Source of the DNA: Pirellulales bacterium
GTDB taxonomy: Bacteria > Planctomycetota > Planctomycetia > Pirellulales > Lacipirellulaceae
Reading direction: 5' to 3'
DNA: 61,185 nt
Assembly (NCBI GenBank): GCA_028279215.1
Contig: JANQOF010000009.1
Span: forward strand, 1-61,185
Below, piece by piece: positions 44,672 to 54,052 of the stretch (the first letter of the stretch is position 1; each line of letters opens with the position of its first letter). A program made the translations under genes and the position numbers. Under the pieces are notes generated by a model that saw nothing but the letters and a program-made list of their open reading frames with translations, was not told where the DNA came from and made no database searches.

Positions 44672-45043
44672 ATGAAACGAATCCTCGACGTCGGCAATTG
44701 TGTGCCCGACCACGCGGCGATCACTCAGTTTTTCACTAAGCACATAGAGTGCGTAGTCGAGCGGGCGCATCATGTCGACGACGCGATGGAAAAACTCAAA
44801 GCGCAGCCGTTTCACTTGGTGGTCGTGAATCGTAAACTCGACGTCGACTACTCCGATGGCATCGAGGTCATTCGCAAGATCAAGTCGACAACGGAGACAG
44901 CCGAGGTGCCGGTGATGCTCATCACCAACTACGAAGAGCACCAGGACGCTGCGATCGAAGCAGGCGCGGTGCGGGGATTTGGGAAGCTCGAGTACGATCA
45001 CCCTGAGACGCTCGAGCGAGTACAAGCGGCGCTCGCCGATTGA
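44672..45043 (+). CDS. Stand-alone response regulator receiver domain, degenerate
   Basis: 123 residues, one receiver domain and no output. The strand-3 aspartate is replaced by N53 (HLVVVNRKLD) and the N-terminal acidic pair is not evident (MKRILDVGNCVPDH). The switch Thr (LIT85) and the Lys (GFGK105) are kept. Phosphorylation by the usual route is therefore doubtful; it may be a phosphorylation-independent signalling protein. ATG at 44672 chosen on the fold. It precedes the PQQ-type propeller gene by 65 bases. Confidence 0.72.
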   Translation: MKRILDVGNCVPDHAAITQFFTKHIECVVERAHHVDDAMEKLKAQPFHLVVVNRKLDVDYSDGIEVIRKIKSTTETAEVPVMLITNYEEHQDAAIEAGAVRGFGKLEYDHPETLERVQAALAD

Positions 45044-45108
45044 GACCGGCGACTTCGACGAAGTACAACTTGCGACACACCTTGCCAAAATAGTTCGAGA
45101 AACGTGCT

Positions 45109-46368
45109 ATGCCACATTGTAGGAACTTCGTCTGTTTAACGTTGCTCGCAGTAGCGCTGCCCTGTTCGGCTGATTCCAACTGGCCCGCCTGGCGGGGCGC
45201 AGAGGGCAACATGGTGGCCCCGGCTGGTAACTACCCGGTGAAGTTTTCGCCAACGGAAAACGTGATGTGGATGGTCGATTTGCCCGACGAAGGTAGTTCG
45301 ACGCCCGTGGTATGGGGCAACGCGATCTACCTTACGGTGAGTACCGATGGCAAAGACGTTGCCGTGTCATACGACCTCGACGGCAACGAGCGCTGGCGCC
45401 GCGAACTCGGCAAGGCGCGCACTGGAAAAAATCGGGCGGCGACCGGCAGTAACCCGTCGCCGGTGACCGATGGCGAGCACGTGGTCGTTTATTTCAAAAG
45501 CGGCCTGGTTGCTTGTCTCGACATGGCTGGCAACGAACTCTGGCAGGTCAATCTGCAAGACAAGTACGGCCCCGATACTCTTTGGTGGGACCTCGGCACG
45601 TCGCCCGTGCTCACTTCCGCCGGGGTGTGCATTGCCGTGATGCAGGAGGGCGACTCCTATCTGGTGACACTCGATCTGGAGAACGGTGATGAGGTCTGGA
45701 AGGCTAAGCGACAGTACGACCGCCCGACAGAATCGGATCAGGCTTACACGACGCCCGCCGTTGTCGATATCGATGGTCGTGAGACGATCGTCACGTTCGG
45801 GGCCGATCACCTTACCGCACACGAGGCCAAGTCGGGCGAATTGGTGTGGCAGCGAGACGGTTTCAATCCGGACGACAAGGAAATGTGGCGCGTGATTGCC
45901 TCGGCTACCCTGGCGGACGGTATCGCGGTGGTGCCATTCGGTCGCGCTGAGTTCTTGGCCGCAGAACGGGTGTTTGCCAACGGCGATCTGAACGCACGCG
46001 AGCGTCTGTGGGAGAAGCGCGGCATCGGCACCGACGTTCCGTCGCCCATCGTCGACGACGGCAAGGTCTACGTGCTCGACGATCGTGGCACCGTGACTTG
46101 TCTCGACTTGGCAACTGGCGACGTGCAATGGACGAACCGCTTGCCCCGCGGCAGCGCCAAGTACTATAGTTCGCCACTGCTGGCCAGCGGCAACCTCTAC
46201 TGCCTGCGCCAAGATGGCATGCTGTATGTGGTGACGGCAAACGAAGACTTCGAGCTATTAGCTGAGAACGATGTGGGCGACGAATCGGTCGCCACACCGG
46301 TGCCGGTCGACGACACCCTGTTGGTGCGGACACGGACGAAGCTGTATCGGTTTGGGATGCCGAAGTAA
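45109..46368 (+). CDS. Secreted PQQ-like beta-propeller protein
   Basis: 419 residues. A signal peptide (about 1-21) is followed by repeated beta-propeller blades with W-containing ends (DLDGNERWRRELG, DMAGNELWQVNLQD, DLENGDEVWKAK, LATGDVQWTNRLP), as in PQQ quinoprotein and BamB-type folds. No Ca/PQQ-binding residues are clear, so a dehydrogenase role is unproven; a structural or binding role is as likely. mtaB follows 101 bases later on the same strand. Confidence 0.85.
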   Translation: MPHCRNFVCLTLLAVALPCSADSNWPAWRGAEGNMVAPAGNYPVKFSPTENVMWMVDLPDEGSSTPVVWGNAIYLTVSTDGKDVAVSYDLDGNERWRRELGKARTGKNRAATGSNPSPVTDGEHVVVYFKSGLVACLDMAGNELWQVNLQDKYGPDTLWWDLGTSPVLTSAGVCIAVMQEGDSYLVTLDLENGDEVWKAKRQYDRPTESDQAYTTPAVVDIDGRETIVTFGADHLTAHEAKSGELVWQRDGFNPDDKEMWRVIASATLADGIAVVPFGRAEFLAAERVFANGDLNARERLWEKRGIGTDVPSPIVDDGKVYVLDDRGTVTCLDLATGDVQWTNRLPRGSAKYYSSPLLASGNLYCLRQDGMLYVVTANEDFELLAENDVGDESVATPVPVDDTLLVRTRTKLYRFGMPK

Positions 46369-46469
46369 GTTAGTTGGTCTAGCCCACTTCAAGTAGAGGC
46401 CAGTACGCCTGGGTGGCATCCTCACAAGTCTTTGAATCCGCGACCAGCTGCGTCCCATTCTGAAAAACC

Positions 46470-47750
46470 ATGAAACTTCGAACCCACACGCTTGGTTGCA
46501 AAGTCAATCAATACGAGACGCAGTACTTGCGCGAGGGGTTGCACTCGATTGGCTACACGGACGCCTTGACGGATGAAGCTGCCGACTTGTGCGTGGTGAA
46601 TACATGCACGGTGACCGGCGAAGGCGATTCGAAGAGCCGACAGGTGATTCGGCGGCTGGCCCGTGACAATCCGGCCGCCAAGATTGTTGTAATGGGTTGC
46701 TATGCCACGCGGGCGCCGGACGAAGTCAAAGCCCTGCCAAATGTTACAGAGGTTCTCACCGACAAGCGCGAACTGCCCGACTTGCTGGGCCGGTTCGGAG
46801 TGACTGACATGCCGACCGGCATCAACGGGTTTGGGGGCCGGCATCGAGCCTACGTCAAAGTGCAGGATGGGTGTCTTCTGCGGTGCAGCTTCTGCATCAT
46901 TCCCCACGTCCGCCCGAAACTCACCAGCCGGCCGATGCAACACATCGTCGACGAGGTCGAGCGCCTGGTAGCGGTTGGGTACCGCGAAGTGGTGCTTACC
47001 GGCATTCATCTGGGCCACTATGGAGTCGATTTCAATCGGCTCAAGCCCAAGAGCGAGTGGACGCGACTCGCCCACCTACTGGCGCGACTTTGCGAGTTGC
47101 CTGGTGAATTTCGCGTACGTCTCTCGAGCATCGAAGCCACAGAAATCACACGCGAGCTGCTCGACGTGATGGCAAGTGTTCCGCAGAAGATCTGTCCGCA
47201 CCTGCACATCAGCATGCAATCGGGCAGCGACAGTGTACTACGTCGGATGCGGCGACGGTGGGGCAGCCGCCGCTTCATCAATCGCTGCAATATGTTCAAA
47301 GACCGCCTTGATCGACCAGCGATCACCACGGACATCATTGTCGGCTTTCCCGGCGAGACCGACGAGGAGTTTCGAGAGACAATCGACGTGGCGCGGGAGG
47401 TGGGTTTTTCAAAGATTCACATCTTCCCATTCAGCGCTCGTCGGGGAACGCCGGCAGCCACGCTGTCCGACCAAATCCCCAAACCAGTCAAACAGCGAAG
47501 AGGCCAGCAACTCGCGGAAGTGGAAAAGGAGCTCCGCCACAGGTACTTCGAGTCGCTTTGCGGCGAACCGTTGCAAGTACTGGTCGAGTCGCCAATCGAG
47601 GCAATTGGGGAGACTGGGGAGCCAAAGTACGTCGGAACGTCATGCCGTTACACACCGGTAGAACTATCGGCCAACCCCGACCAGCAGGGGCGGTTCGTTA
47701 GCGTAATCGCGGGCCAAGTTACCGAAGGCCGTATCCAGGCTGCGGATTAG
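46470..47750 (+). CDS. mtaB: tRNA (t6A37) methylthiotransferase
   Basis: 426 residues. It is a radical-SAM methylthiotransferase that converts t6A37 to ms2t6A37 in tRNA. An N-terminal UPF0004 domain opens RTHTLGCKVNQYETQ with cysteines C10, C46 (VNTCTVTGEGD) and C80 (VMGCYA). The radical-SAM cluster is C-LLR-C-SF-C. A C-terminal TRAM-like part is present. The absence of the MiaB hallmarks and the RTHTLGCKVN start place it in MtaB. Its stop overlaps the stop of the convergent lipoprotein gene. Confidence 0.94.
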   Translation: MKLRTHTLGCKVNQYETQYLREGLHSIGYTDALTDEAADLCVVNTCTVTGEGDSKSRQVIRRLARDNPAAKIVVMGCYATRAPDEVKALPNVTEVLTDKRELPDLLGRFGVTDMPTGINGFGGRHRAYVKVQDGCLLRCSFCIIPHVRPKLTSRPMQHIVDEVERLVAVGYREVVLTGIHLGHYGVDFNRLKPKSEWTRLAHLLARLCELPGEFRVRLSSIEATEITRELLDVMASVPQKICPHLHISMQSGSDSVLRRMRRRWGSRRFINRCNMFKDRLDRPAITTDIIVGFPGETDEEFRETIDVAREVGFSKIHIFPFSARRGTPAATLSDQIPKPVKQRRGQQLAEVEKELRHRYFESLCGEPLQVLVESPIEAIGETGEPKYVGTSCRYTPVELSANPDQQGRFVSVIAGQVTEGRIQAAD

Positions 47751-48661
47751 TTGGCGAGCGATGCTTCGTCGGTTTGATGCAGTGACCGTCGTCGCATCCT
47801 CCACACGGGCACAGCCACGACGCCGGCCAGTAGGAGCCACGGGGTGCAAGCCACCAGGGCCAGCAACAGGTTCTGGGCCGTAGCAACAATGGCACTAGTT
47901 GAACCGTTCCACGTCGTGGCAATCCTCAATCCAAAGCCGGGTGCTTGGGGAGGTATGTAATCTTGTTCCTCACGGACGTTGAGAGTGACGGTCGTCAATT
48001 GAGTACGGTCGGCGAGGTAACGCAACCGGCCTTCCATTTGTTCAATCTCAGTCCGCACGCGCGACAATTCGCGTTCGACCTCAATAACATCCTTGATTTC
48101 ACCCTTGTTGTCGGCCAGCAGTTCCAGGATTCGTTCTTCGAGTTGGTTTTTGCTGTTGATCCTTGCTTCAAGATCAACGAACTCTTCGGTAACGTCCTGT
48201 CCATGCTGCTCACGTCGCTCGGGTACACCAAGATCGCCAGAGGCGTCGAGAAACGATTCGAACGAGGCGACCGGTATCCGCACTGCCCACGTGCCCGATG
48301 GTTGGTTGCCTTGGTTGAGCGACACGTTGGCGCTCGCGATGAAGCCGCCGTAGGAGTTGACAAGCCCAGAGATCGACTGCTCCACCTTGGCGAAGTCGTC
48401 CACAACTATTGATAAAGAAGCGGTGTATATGATTTTTCGATTGTCAGCGGCAGCGATCGTCTCACCGCCACTTTCTGCAGGTGCTTCCTCGTCAGCGATA
48501 TCGTCGTATCCGTACAGTGTGCTTTGCAGGCGCAGGTCCCCCGATTCATTGCTTGCTGAGTATTCATGGGCCAATGCCGGTGCCGAGGTAGCGGGGGCCA
48601 TGTCCTGCCCGCAGCCGACGCAACCGAAGACAAACGCCAAACCTGCAACAACACGTAACAT
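47747..48661 (-). CDS. DUF4349 lipoprotein
   Basis: 304 residues. A lipoprotein-type signal (FGCVGC) at 1-18 is followed by an acidic linker and a DUF4349 domain (about 78-255: IIYTASLSIVVDDFAKVEQSISGLVNSYGGFI, split by a coiled-coil segment RELSRVRTEIEQMEGRLRYL). A C-terminal membrane helix (about 262-288) and a basic tail follow. DUF4349 proteins are envelope proteins of unclear role, some next to anti-sigma genes. AAGGA precedes the ATG at 48661. Confidence 0.87.
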   Translation of the reverse strand: MLRVVAGLAFVFGCVGCGQDMAPATSAPALAHEYSASNESGDLRLQSTLYGYDDIADEEAPAESGGETIAAADNRKIIYTASLSIVVDDFAKVEQSISGLVNSYGGFIASANVSLNQGNQPSGTWAVRIPVASFESFLDASGDLGVPERREQHGQDVTEEFVDLEARINSKNQLEERILELLADNKGEIKDVIEVERELSRVRTEIEQMEGRLRYLADRTQLTTVTLNVREEQDYIPPQAPGFGLRIATTWNGSTSAIVATAQNLLLALVACTPWLLLAGVVAVPVWRMRRRSLHQTDEASLAN

Positions 48662-48756
48662 GATTATTCCTTGAGAGTTACTTCGACATCGAACTGCGGC
48701 TACTAGCGCCCCCACTACATTGGACGCACAGCCTCATCGACGAGTTCCGCAACGTC

Positions 48757-49257
48757 TTAGCCGTCCGGAAACTGCCGGCAATACTCGTACATTGCCATCA
48801 CTGTGGCGGTAGCGACGTTATAGCTATACGGGAGACCCCACACGGGTATTTCAACCACGGCGTCGAGTTCGGCCAGGGCGTCATCCGTTAGGCCCTGCCG
48901 CTCGTTGCCAACGACTAGCGCCGTCATGTGGTCAAAAACGAAACTATGTAGGTCGGAAGAATTGGTGGTCTGCTCCAACCCAACGAGCGTGTAGCCTTCG
49001 TGACGGAGCATTCGGAGCGCCGGGGGCAGCGTGCGGTGCGATTCGAGTACGATGTTTTCCGCGGCATCGCGGGCAATCTTGGGGTCGAGCTTTGCCCGAC
49101 CAGTGCACACGATTCGAGTCACGCCACAGCAACCGGCGGCTCTTGCGATTCGCGACAGATTGACGCCGCTCCGCATTGGCGCGCACGCGAGCACTAACTC
49201 GCGGGGTTGCGAGAGGGTCCGCGGCGCTTGGTGGCGGCGATGTTCGAACCTAGGCAT
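48757..49257 (-). CDS. SpoU-family RNA methyltransferase
   Basis: 166 residues, SPOUT knot fold. The three motifs are ACAPMRSGVNLSRIARAAGCCG, VVGNERQGLTDDAL and IPVWGLPYSYNVATATVMAM. It should transfer a methyl group from SAM to a ribose 2'-OH in tRNA or rRNA; no N-terminal substrate-binding domain is present, so TrmH/RlmB assignment is not possible. It is divergent from the oppA-like gene. Confidence 0.88.
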   Translation of the reverse strand: MPRFEHRRHQAPRTLSQPRELVLACAPMRSGVNLSRIARAAGCCGVTRIVCTGRAKLDPKIARDAAENIVLESHRTLPPALRMLRHEGYTLVGLEQTTNSSDLHSFVFDHMTALVVGNERQGLTDDALAELDAVVEIPVWGLPYSYNVATATVMAMYEYCRQFPDG

Positions 49258-49355
49258 GCGGATAGTCGTCGTCCGAGGGCGACTCCTGTTGGAACCACTG
49301 CAGTAAACGCGTAAGCTATCAGGAAGTACCCGCCTCGGCCATCGACCGCCCGCCT

Positions 49356-51275
49356 ATGAGTCCTCGCAATCTGCTTTCGATACTGTTCGTGGTTGCAGTT
49401 CCGCTAGCGGGCATAATCTGGTCGATCGATGCGTCGCGCCTACCGCCGGCCGATCTCACGTTTAACAATTCGACGGAAATCAAAACCGTCGATCCTGCCT
49501 TGGTAAACGGCCAGCCCGAAGGACGAATCGTCAATGCACTCTTTGAAGGGTTGGTGCGACTTTCGCCGCAAGAACGCTTGCCAGTGACGGGTGGGCCCAA
49601 GGAGTGGCCCGGGGTGGCGGAAAGCTGGGAGGTGTCGGAAGACGGTCGGACCTACACCTTCTACCTCCGCAAAGACGCCAAGTGGTCGAATGGCGATCCT
49701 GTAACCGCCGAGGACTATCGCTACTCGATGCGGCGGTTCCTCAGTCCGTTGACGGCTGCTGAGTACGCCAAGCAAGGTTGGTACCTGGTGAATGGAAAGA
49801 AGTTCACCTCCGCGGGCGCCTATTTGGTACCGGGCGATCGGGTGGAAGTGGAGTTGAACCTCGAGCCGGGTGAGCATCAGACGAAGACAGGCGAATTAGT
49901 AAAGGGCACACTGATGCGTAAGGTGCCCGAGACGATGCCCAAGGATCAGAAAGAGCGCGACAAAATCCAACAGCGCTTCTACGTCGATGTGGACGGCCAG
50001 GAGCGTTGCTATGTGGTGACAGACCCCGCATTGGGCGAGACCATCCCCGACGGCGCGCTTGCATGTCGCATGGTGATGCTCGACTTCGACAAAGTCGGTA
50101 TCCGAGTGGTCGATCCTCACACGTTGATTACCGAGTTGGCAAACCCCACTCCGTTCTGGCTACAACTGCTAGGATTCTACCCGCTCTTTCCAGTGCATCG
50201 CGGGTGCTTGGAGAAGTATGGCGCTCCCGACTGGACGCGGCCAGAGAACATCGTGACCAACGGCCCCTATCGCATTGGCTTCCGCCGCCCCCGCGACCGG
50301 GTAAGGCTGGTGAAGAACGAGAACTACTGGAACCGCGACAACGTGCGACTGGAAACGGTCGACGCGCTCGCTGTGGAGAAAACAACTACGTCGTTGAATA
50401 TGTACATCCTTGGAGACGTTGATTGGATTCAAGAACCGCCGCCCAACTTGCTACGCGAGCTGATGGAAAGCAATCCACCTAGAGACGACTTCAATCCAGC
50501 GCCGCAGTTCGGCACCTACTACTACAAACTAAACGTGGATCGCGGGGCATTGGGCGACAATCGGGTGCGGCGGGCGCTATCGCTTGCACTCGACCGAGAA
50601 GACATTATCCGTACAGCGGTCCGCGGGCCCCAACAGCCTGCTTTCTCGCTAGTGCCGCCGGGTGTTCCGGGCTACGTACAGGGTACTTGTGCGCCGCGAA
50701 ATCCACAGCTCGCCCGACAGTTGATTGCCGAAGCGGGATACCCGAACGGCAACGGATTCCCGTCCATCGAGATACTCTACAACACGCATGAAGCTCACCG
50801 GGCGGTGGCGGAGCTTGTACGGAAGCAGTGGCAACAGACGCTGGGTATTACGGTAAAGCTCCGCAATGAGGCATGGCCTGCGTATCAGGATCGATTACGC
50901 ATGACGCGCTACGACGTAGGACGTCAGGCCTGGATAGGCGACTATATCGACCCCAACACGTTCCTTGATCTGTATGTGAGCGACAACGAGAATAACCAAA
51001 CGAATTGGTCGAACGAGGAGTACGATCGCCTCATTGCTGATGCAGAACGAGAAACGGACGCACAAGCTCGCCTCGACATCCTGCATAACGCCGAGGTGTT
51101 GCTGATGGCCGAGGGACCTATCATACCCATCTACTTCTACTACTCCCGCAATATGGTTCGGCCCCACGTGAGAGGGTTTTACAACAACGCACTCGACTTT
51201 CATCCATTGCATTCCATGTGGATCGATCGCAGCGGCGCCACGGTCAATGAGTTCATGCGGAGCGCCAAGAAGTGA
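49356..51275 (+). CDS. Peptide ABC transporter substrate-binding protein
   Basis: 639 residues, larger than a typical OppA/DppA (about 540). It is SBP family 5: NGQPEGRIVNALFEGLVRL, GRTYTFYLRKDAKWSNGDPVTAEDY, RRALSLALDREDII, then YDVGRQAWIGDYIDPNTFLDL. Between about 150 and 260 it has an insertion with a charged GEHQTKTGELVKGTLMRK segment not usual for the family. An N-terminal anchor or signal covers 1-28. It is the first gene of oppABC-like operon, overlapping the permease by four bases (GTGA). Confidence 0.9.
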   Translation: MSPRNLLSILFVVAVPLAGIIWSIDASRLPPADLTFNNSTEIKTVDPALVNGQPEGRIVNALFEGLVRLSPQERLPVTGGPKEWPGVAESWEVSEDGRTYTFYLRKDAKWSNGDPVTAEDYRYSMRRFLSPLTAAEYAKQGWYLVNGKKFTSAGAYLVPGDRVEVELNLEPGEHQTKTGELVKGTLMRKVPETMPKDQKERDKIQQRFYVDVDGQERCYVVTDPALGETIPDGALACRMVMLDFDKVGIRVVDPHTLITELANPTPFWLQLLGFYPLFPVHRGCLEKYGAPDWTRPENIVTNGPYRIGFRRPRDRVRLVKNENYWNRDNVRLETVDALAVEKTTTSLNMYILGDVDWIQEPPPNLLRELMESNPPRDDFNPAPQFGTYYYKLNVDRGALGDNRVRRALSLALDREDIIRTAVRGPQQPAFSLVPPGVPGYVQGTCAPRNPQLARQLIAEAGYPNGNGFPSIEILYNTHEAHRAVAELVRKQWQQTLGITVKLRNEAWPAYQDRLRMTRYDVGRQAWIGDYIDPNTFLDLYVSDNENNQTNWSNEEYDRLIADAERETDAQARLDILHNAEVLLMAEGPIIPIYFYYSRNMVRPHVRGFYNNALDFHPLHSMWIDRSGATVNEFMRSAKK

Positions 51276-52195
51276 TCGCCTACTTCGTCAAGCGATTTGT
51301 CTGGCTGTTGCTGACGGTATGGGTCGTGTTCACCCTCACGTGGATCCTAGCCAATTTCTCGCCCGGCACGCCGTTCACCAGTGAGCGGAGTTTCCCACCG
51401 GAGATCGAAGCGAACCTCCGCCGGCGCTACAACTTGGACAAACCCGCGTACGTCCGGTACATGTACGACCTAGACAATCTGCTGCGATTCGACTTGGGGG
51501 TATCGACAAAGCAAGTGGACTTCACGGTCAACGAGTTAGTGGCGCTCTGCTGGCCTGTCTCAGCTTCTCTGGGCCTATTGGCGCTCGCTTGGGCGGCAAT
51601 CGTAGGGTTGGTGGCGGGAGTGGTCTCAGCCGCACGGCGCGGATCGCTGGCCGACTTCAGTTTGATGTCGCTTGCAACCTTGGGCATCGCTCTCCCGAAC
51701 TTCGTGATTGCTGGGTTTTGTATTTTGTTGTTTGGCTTTCTGATTCCGCTCCTTCCGCCTGCCGGCTGGGGAGGGCCACGCTACATGTTGCTGCCGGCGT
51801 TTTGCTTGGGCGCGCCGTATGCGGCATACATCGCGCGAATCGCCCGTACCGGAATGCTCGACGTGCTGTCGCAAGACTACGTTCGCACTGCTAGGGCCAA
51901 AGGTCTCTCGCGCCGAGCGGTGATACTGAAGCACGCGTTGCCAACAGCGGTAATTCCCGTCGTTTCATTCCTGGGCCCAGCGGTGGCCGGCATCATTACC
52001 GGATCACTGGTAATCGAAAAGGTGTTTGCGATACCCGGAATCGGATACTCGTTTGTCCAGTCGGCCATCGACAACGATACGCCGATGGCAATGGGCATCG
52101 TTGTGCTTTACACAATCTTGTTGTTTACGATGAACACACTGGTTGATGCAGCGTACACCTGGCTCGATCCACGGGTGAGCTGGGACGACGTCTAA
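51272..52195 (+). CDS. Peptide ABC transporter permease (OppB/DppB type)
   Basis: 307 residues with six membrane helices. The binding-protein-dependent transport inner-membrane domain carries the EAA-like loop (DYVRTARAKGLSRRAVILKHALPTAVIPV; split). It starts at GTG overlapping the oppA-like stop and is 35 bases before the second permease. It forms the pore with the OppC-type partner. Confidence 0.93.
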   Translation: MIAYFVKRFVWLLLTVWVVFTLTWILANFSPGTPFTSERSFPPEIEANLRRRYNLDKPAYVRYMYDLDNLLRFDLGVSTKQVDFTVNELVALCWPVSASLGLLALAWAAIVGLVAGVVSAARRGSLADFSLMSLATLGIALPNFVIAGFCILLFGFLIPLLPPAGWGGPRYMLLPAFCLGAPYAAYIARIARTGMLDVLSQDYVRTARAKGLSRRAVILKHALPTAVIPVVSFLGPAVAGIITGSLVIEKVFAIPGIGYSFVQSAIDNDTPMAMGIVVLYTILLFTMNTLVDAAYTWLDPRVSWDDV

Positions 52196-52230
52196 CTTAA
52201 GAACACACGGCTTGGTAGTTCGCAAACCAA

Positions 52231-53439
52231 ATGCAGGATTTTGATTCAAAGCCCGAAGTTGCCCGTGTTGGAAAGTCGCTGTGGAGTGACGCCTGGGACA
52301 AGCTGCGCCGCAATCGGCTCGCAATGATCTGCATGGTGGTGCTTGCGGTAGTGGCTTTGGGCGCGTTCTTTACGCCGCTGCTGCCGCTGCAGCCATCGGA
52401 CAACACAGTCACCAGCCGCGATTTCGAGCCGCCACAACTGAGGAACAAACCGAGCGACTACCTGAAAGTGCGCGAGGGCGAAGAATTCCGCCCTTTGACG
52501 CTCGAAGACATCGACCAAGCGACAGCAGCAGCTCGTGTAATACGGAAGGAACTGGCGAATGTTCCAGCAGACGATACCGAAAGAGCTAGAAGACTCACCG
52601 CATCGATCAAGGATGCTATTCAGAAGCCATTTCGCGACGCAGGGTTCACGGATATGGGACCGCTAAGCCGGTGGATGACGAGGCTGCGGATTCGCCTGTT
52701 TGGTGACTATTCTCTACCCTCATTCGCTGGCCGGGACAGCCTGGGGCGTGATGTGCTTGCAAGAGTCTTCTGGGGTGCCCGAGTGTCGATCATCGTCAGT
52801 ATCGTCGCCACCATGGTGTCGCTGGTGATCGGCGTGAGTTATGGAGCTATTTCCGGCTACTCTGGCGGGTCTGTTGACGCGGTAATGATGCGGATTGTCG
52901 ATGTTTTATATTCCGTCCCTTTCATCTTCGTCGTGATCTTTCTGCTTACGATTCTCGGCGAAGAGCAACTCAAGAAGCAGCTCGCCGAATATGGAATCGA
53001 TCGCATTACGATCTTCTACGTAGTAGTCGGCGCAATCTATTGGCTCACCATGGCCCGCGTGGTTCGCGGCCAGGTGCTATCGCTCAAGAAAGAACTCTAC
53101 GTCGAAGCAGCTCGTTCGCAAGGCGCGGGACAGGCGCGGATTATCGCGCGGCACATCGTGCCCAACGTAATGAGCGTGGTAATCGTCTACCTGACGCTGA
53201 CCATTCCCCGCGTGATGCTATTCGAGGCGTTCTTGTCGTTCCTTGGTTTGGGCGTCGAGTCGCCTGACGTATCGTGGGGAATGCTGGCCAGCGAAGGGCT
53301 CGAAGTGATCAACCCCATTCGCACCTACTGGTGGCTGGTCGTGTTCCCCAGTATTGCAATTGGACTGACGCTGTTTGCGTTGAACTTCTTTGGCGACAGC
53401 CTACGGGACGCCCTGGATCCCAAACTACGAGACGCCTAG
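52231..53439 (+). CDS. Peptide ABC transporter permease (OppC/DppC type) with extended loop
   Basis: 402 residues, about 100 longer than OppC. After the first helix (about 30-52) comes a hydrophilic segment to about 165, before FAGRDSLGRDVLARVFWGARVSI. Five further helices and the EAA-like loop (LYVEAARSQGAGQARIIARHIVPN; split) follow. No ATPase genes (oppD/oppF) follow in this window; the next gene encodes a lipoprotein. The insertion may contact the enlarged substrate-binding protein. Confidence 0.9.
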   Translation: MQDFDSKPEVARVGKSLWSDAWDKLRRNRLAMICMVVLAVVALGAFFTPLLPLQPSDNTVTSRDFEPPQLRNKPSDYLKVREGEEFRPLTLEDIDQATAAARVIRKELANVPADDTERARRLTASIKDAIQKPFRDAGFTDMGPLSRWMTRLRIRLFGDYSLPSFAGRDSLGRDVLARVFWGARVSIIVSIVATMVSLVIGVSYGAISGYSGGSVDAVMMRIVDVLYSVPFIFVVIFLLTILGEEQLKKQLAEYGIDRITIFYVVVGAIYWLTMARVVRGQVLSLKKELYVEAARSQGAGQARIIARHIVPNVMSVVIVYLTLTIPRVMLFEAFLSFLGLGVESPDVSWGMLASEGLEVINPIRTYWWLVVFPSIAIGLTLFALNFFGDSLRDALDPKLRDA

Positions 53440-53530
53440 CAGTTGTGGCGGCCTACTTGCCGAAACACCGGGCGGCAAACACAATCTAGCAGTAGGGCAC
53501 TGCGCGATCTCCAATTCAAAAGGTCGGACC

Positions 53531-54049
53531 ATGCGTAATCAATTGTTCTTCATTTGCCTTCTGTCGCTGTTGCCGATCGCTGCCTGCGCGCCGGCGAAGC
53601 ATAAGGCGTCGTATGCCGATTTAGTTGGCATCTACACGAACGAAGCGCAGGAACTCGATCGGCTCCAGCGAAAGCGGGCTGATATGGTGGCTGAGTACGA
53701 GGAGACGCTTCGGCCGAGCAAAGAGGAAGCGCTGGAGGCGCTCACTGGATTAATTGGAGGCTTAGGCAATGACGCGGCAGCCGGTGCCGAGGGACTGGAT
53801 ACGCCAGATCCCAATGAGTTGCTGGATAGAGCAGTTGGTAGCCTTGAGGAGATGAACGCGCAAAAGGAATCGCTGGCTGAGGCAGTTGCCAACGCCACAG
53901 GACGGGCACCATCCGATCGGACCACGATCGAGGCAATGTACAGCGAAGAGTTCAAGGCCAAGCTGGCCGAGTTGGACGCCGAGATTGAAGCGCAAAGCAA
54001 ACGCGTAGACAAAGCCCGCGCGGCCCGCGACGCGGCCGACGCCGAGTAA
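53531..54049 (+). CDS. Lipoprotein with coiled-coil mature domain
   Basis: 172 residues. A lipobox-type signal (PIAAC) at about 1-20 precedes a charged helical mature part with a predicted coiled coil (about 33-60 and 135-172: AKLAELDAEIEAQSKRVDKARAAR). No known domain. It lies 91 bases downstream of the OppC-type gene on the same strand and could belong to that operon. It converges on the M20 peptidase gene. Confidence 0.72.
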   Translation: MRNQLFFICLLSLLPIAACAPAKHKASYADLVGIYTNEAQELDRLQRKRADMVAEYEETLRPSKEEALEALTGLIGGLGNDAAAGAEGLDTPDPNELLDRAVGSLEEMNAQKESLAEAVANATGRAPSDRTTIEAMYSEEFKAKLAELDAEIEAQSKRVDKARAARDAADAE

Positions 54050-54052
54050 CGG

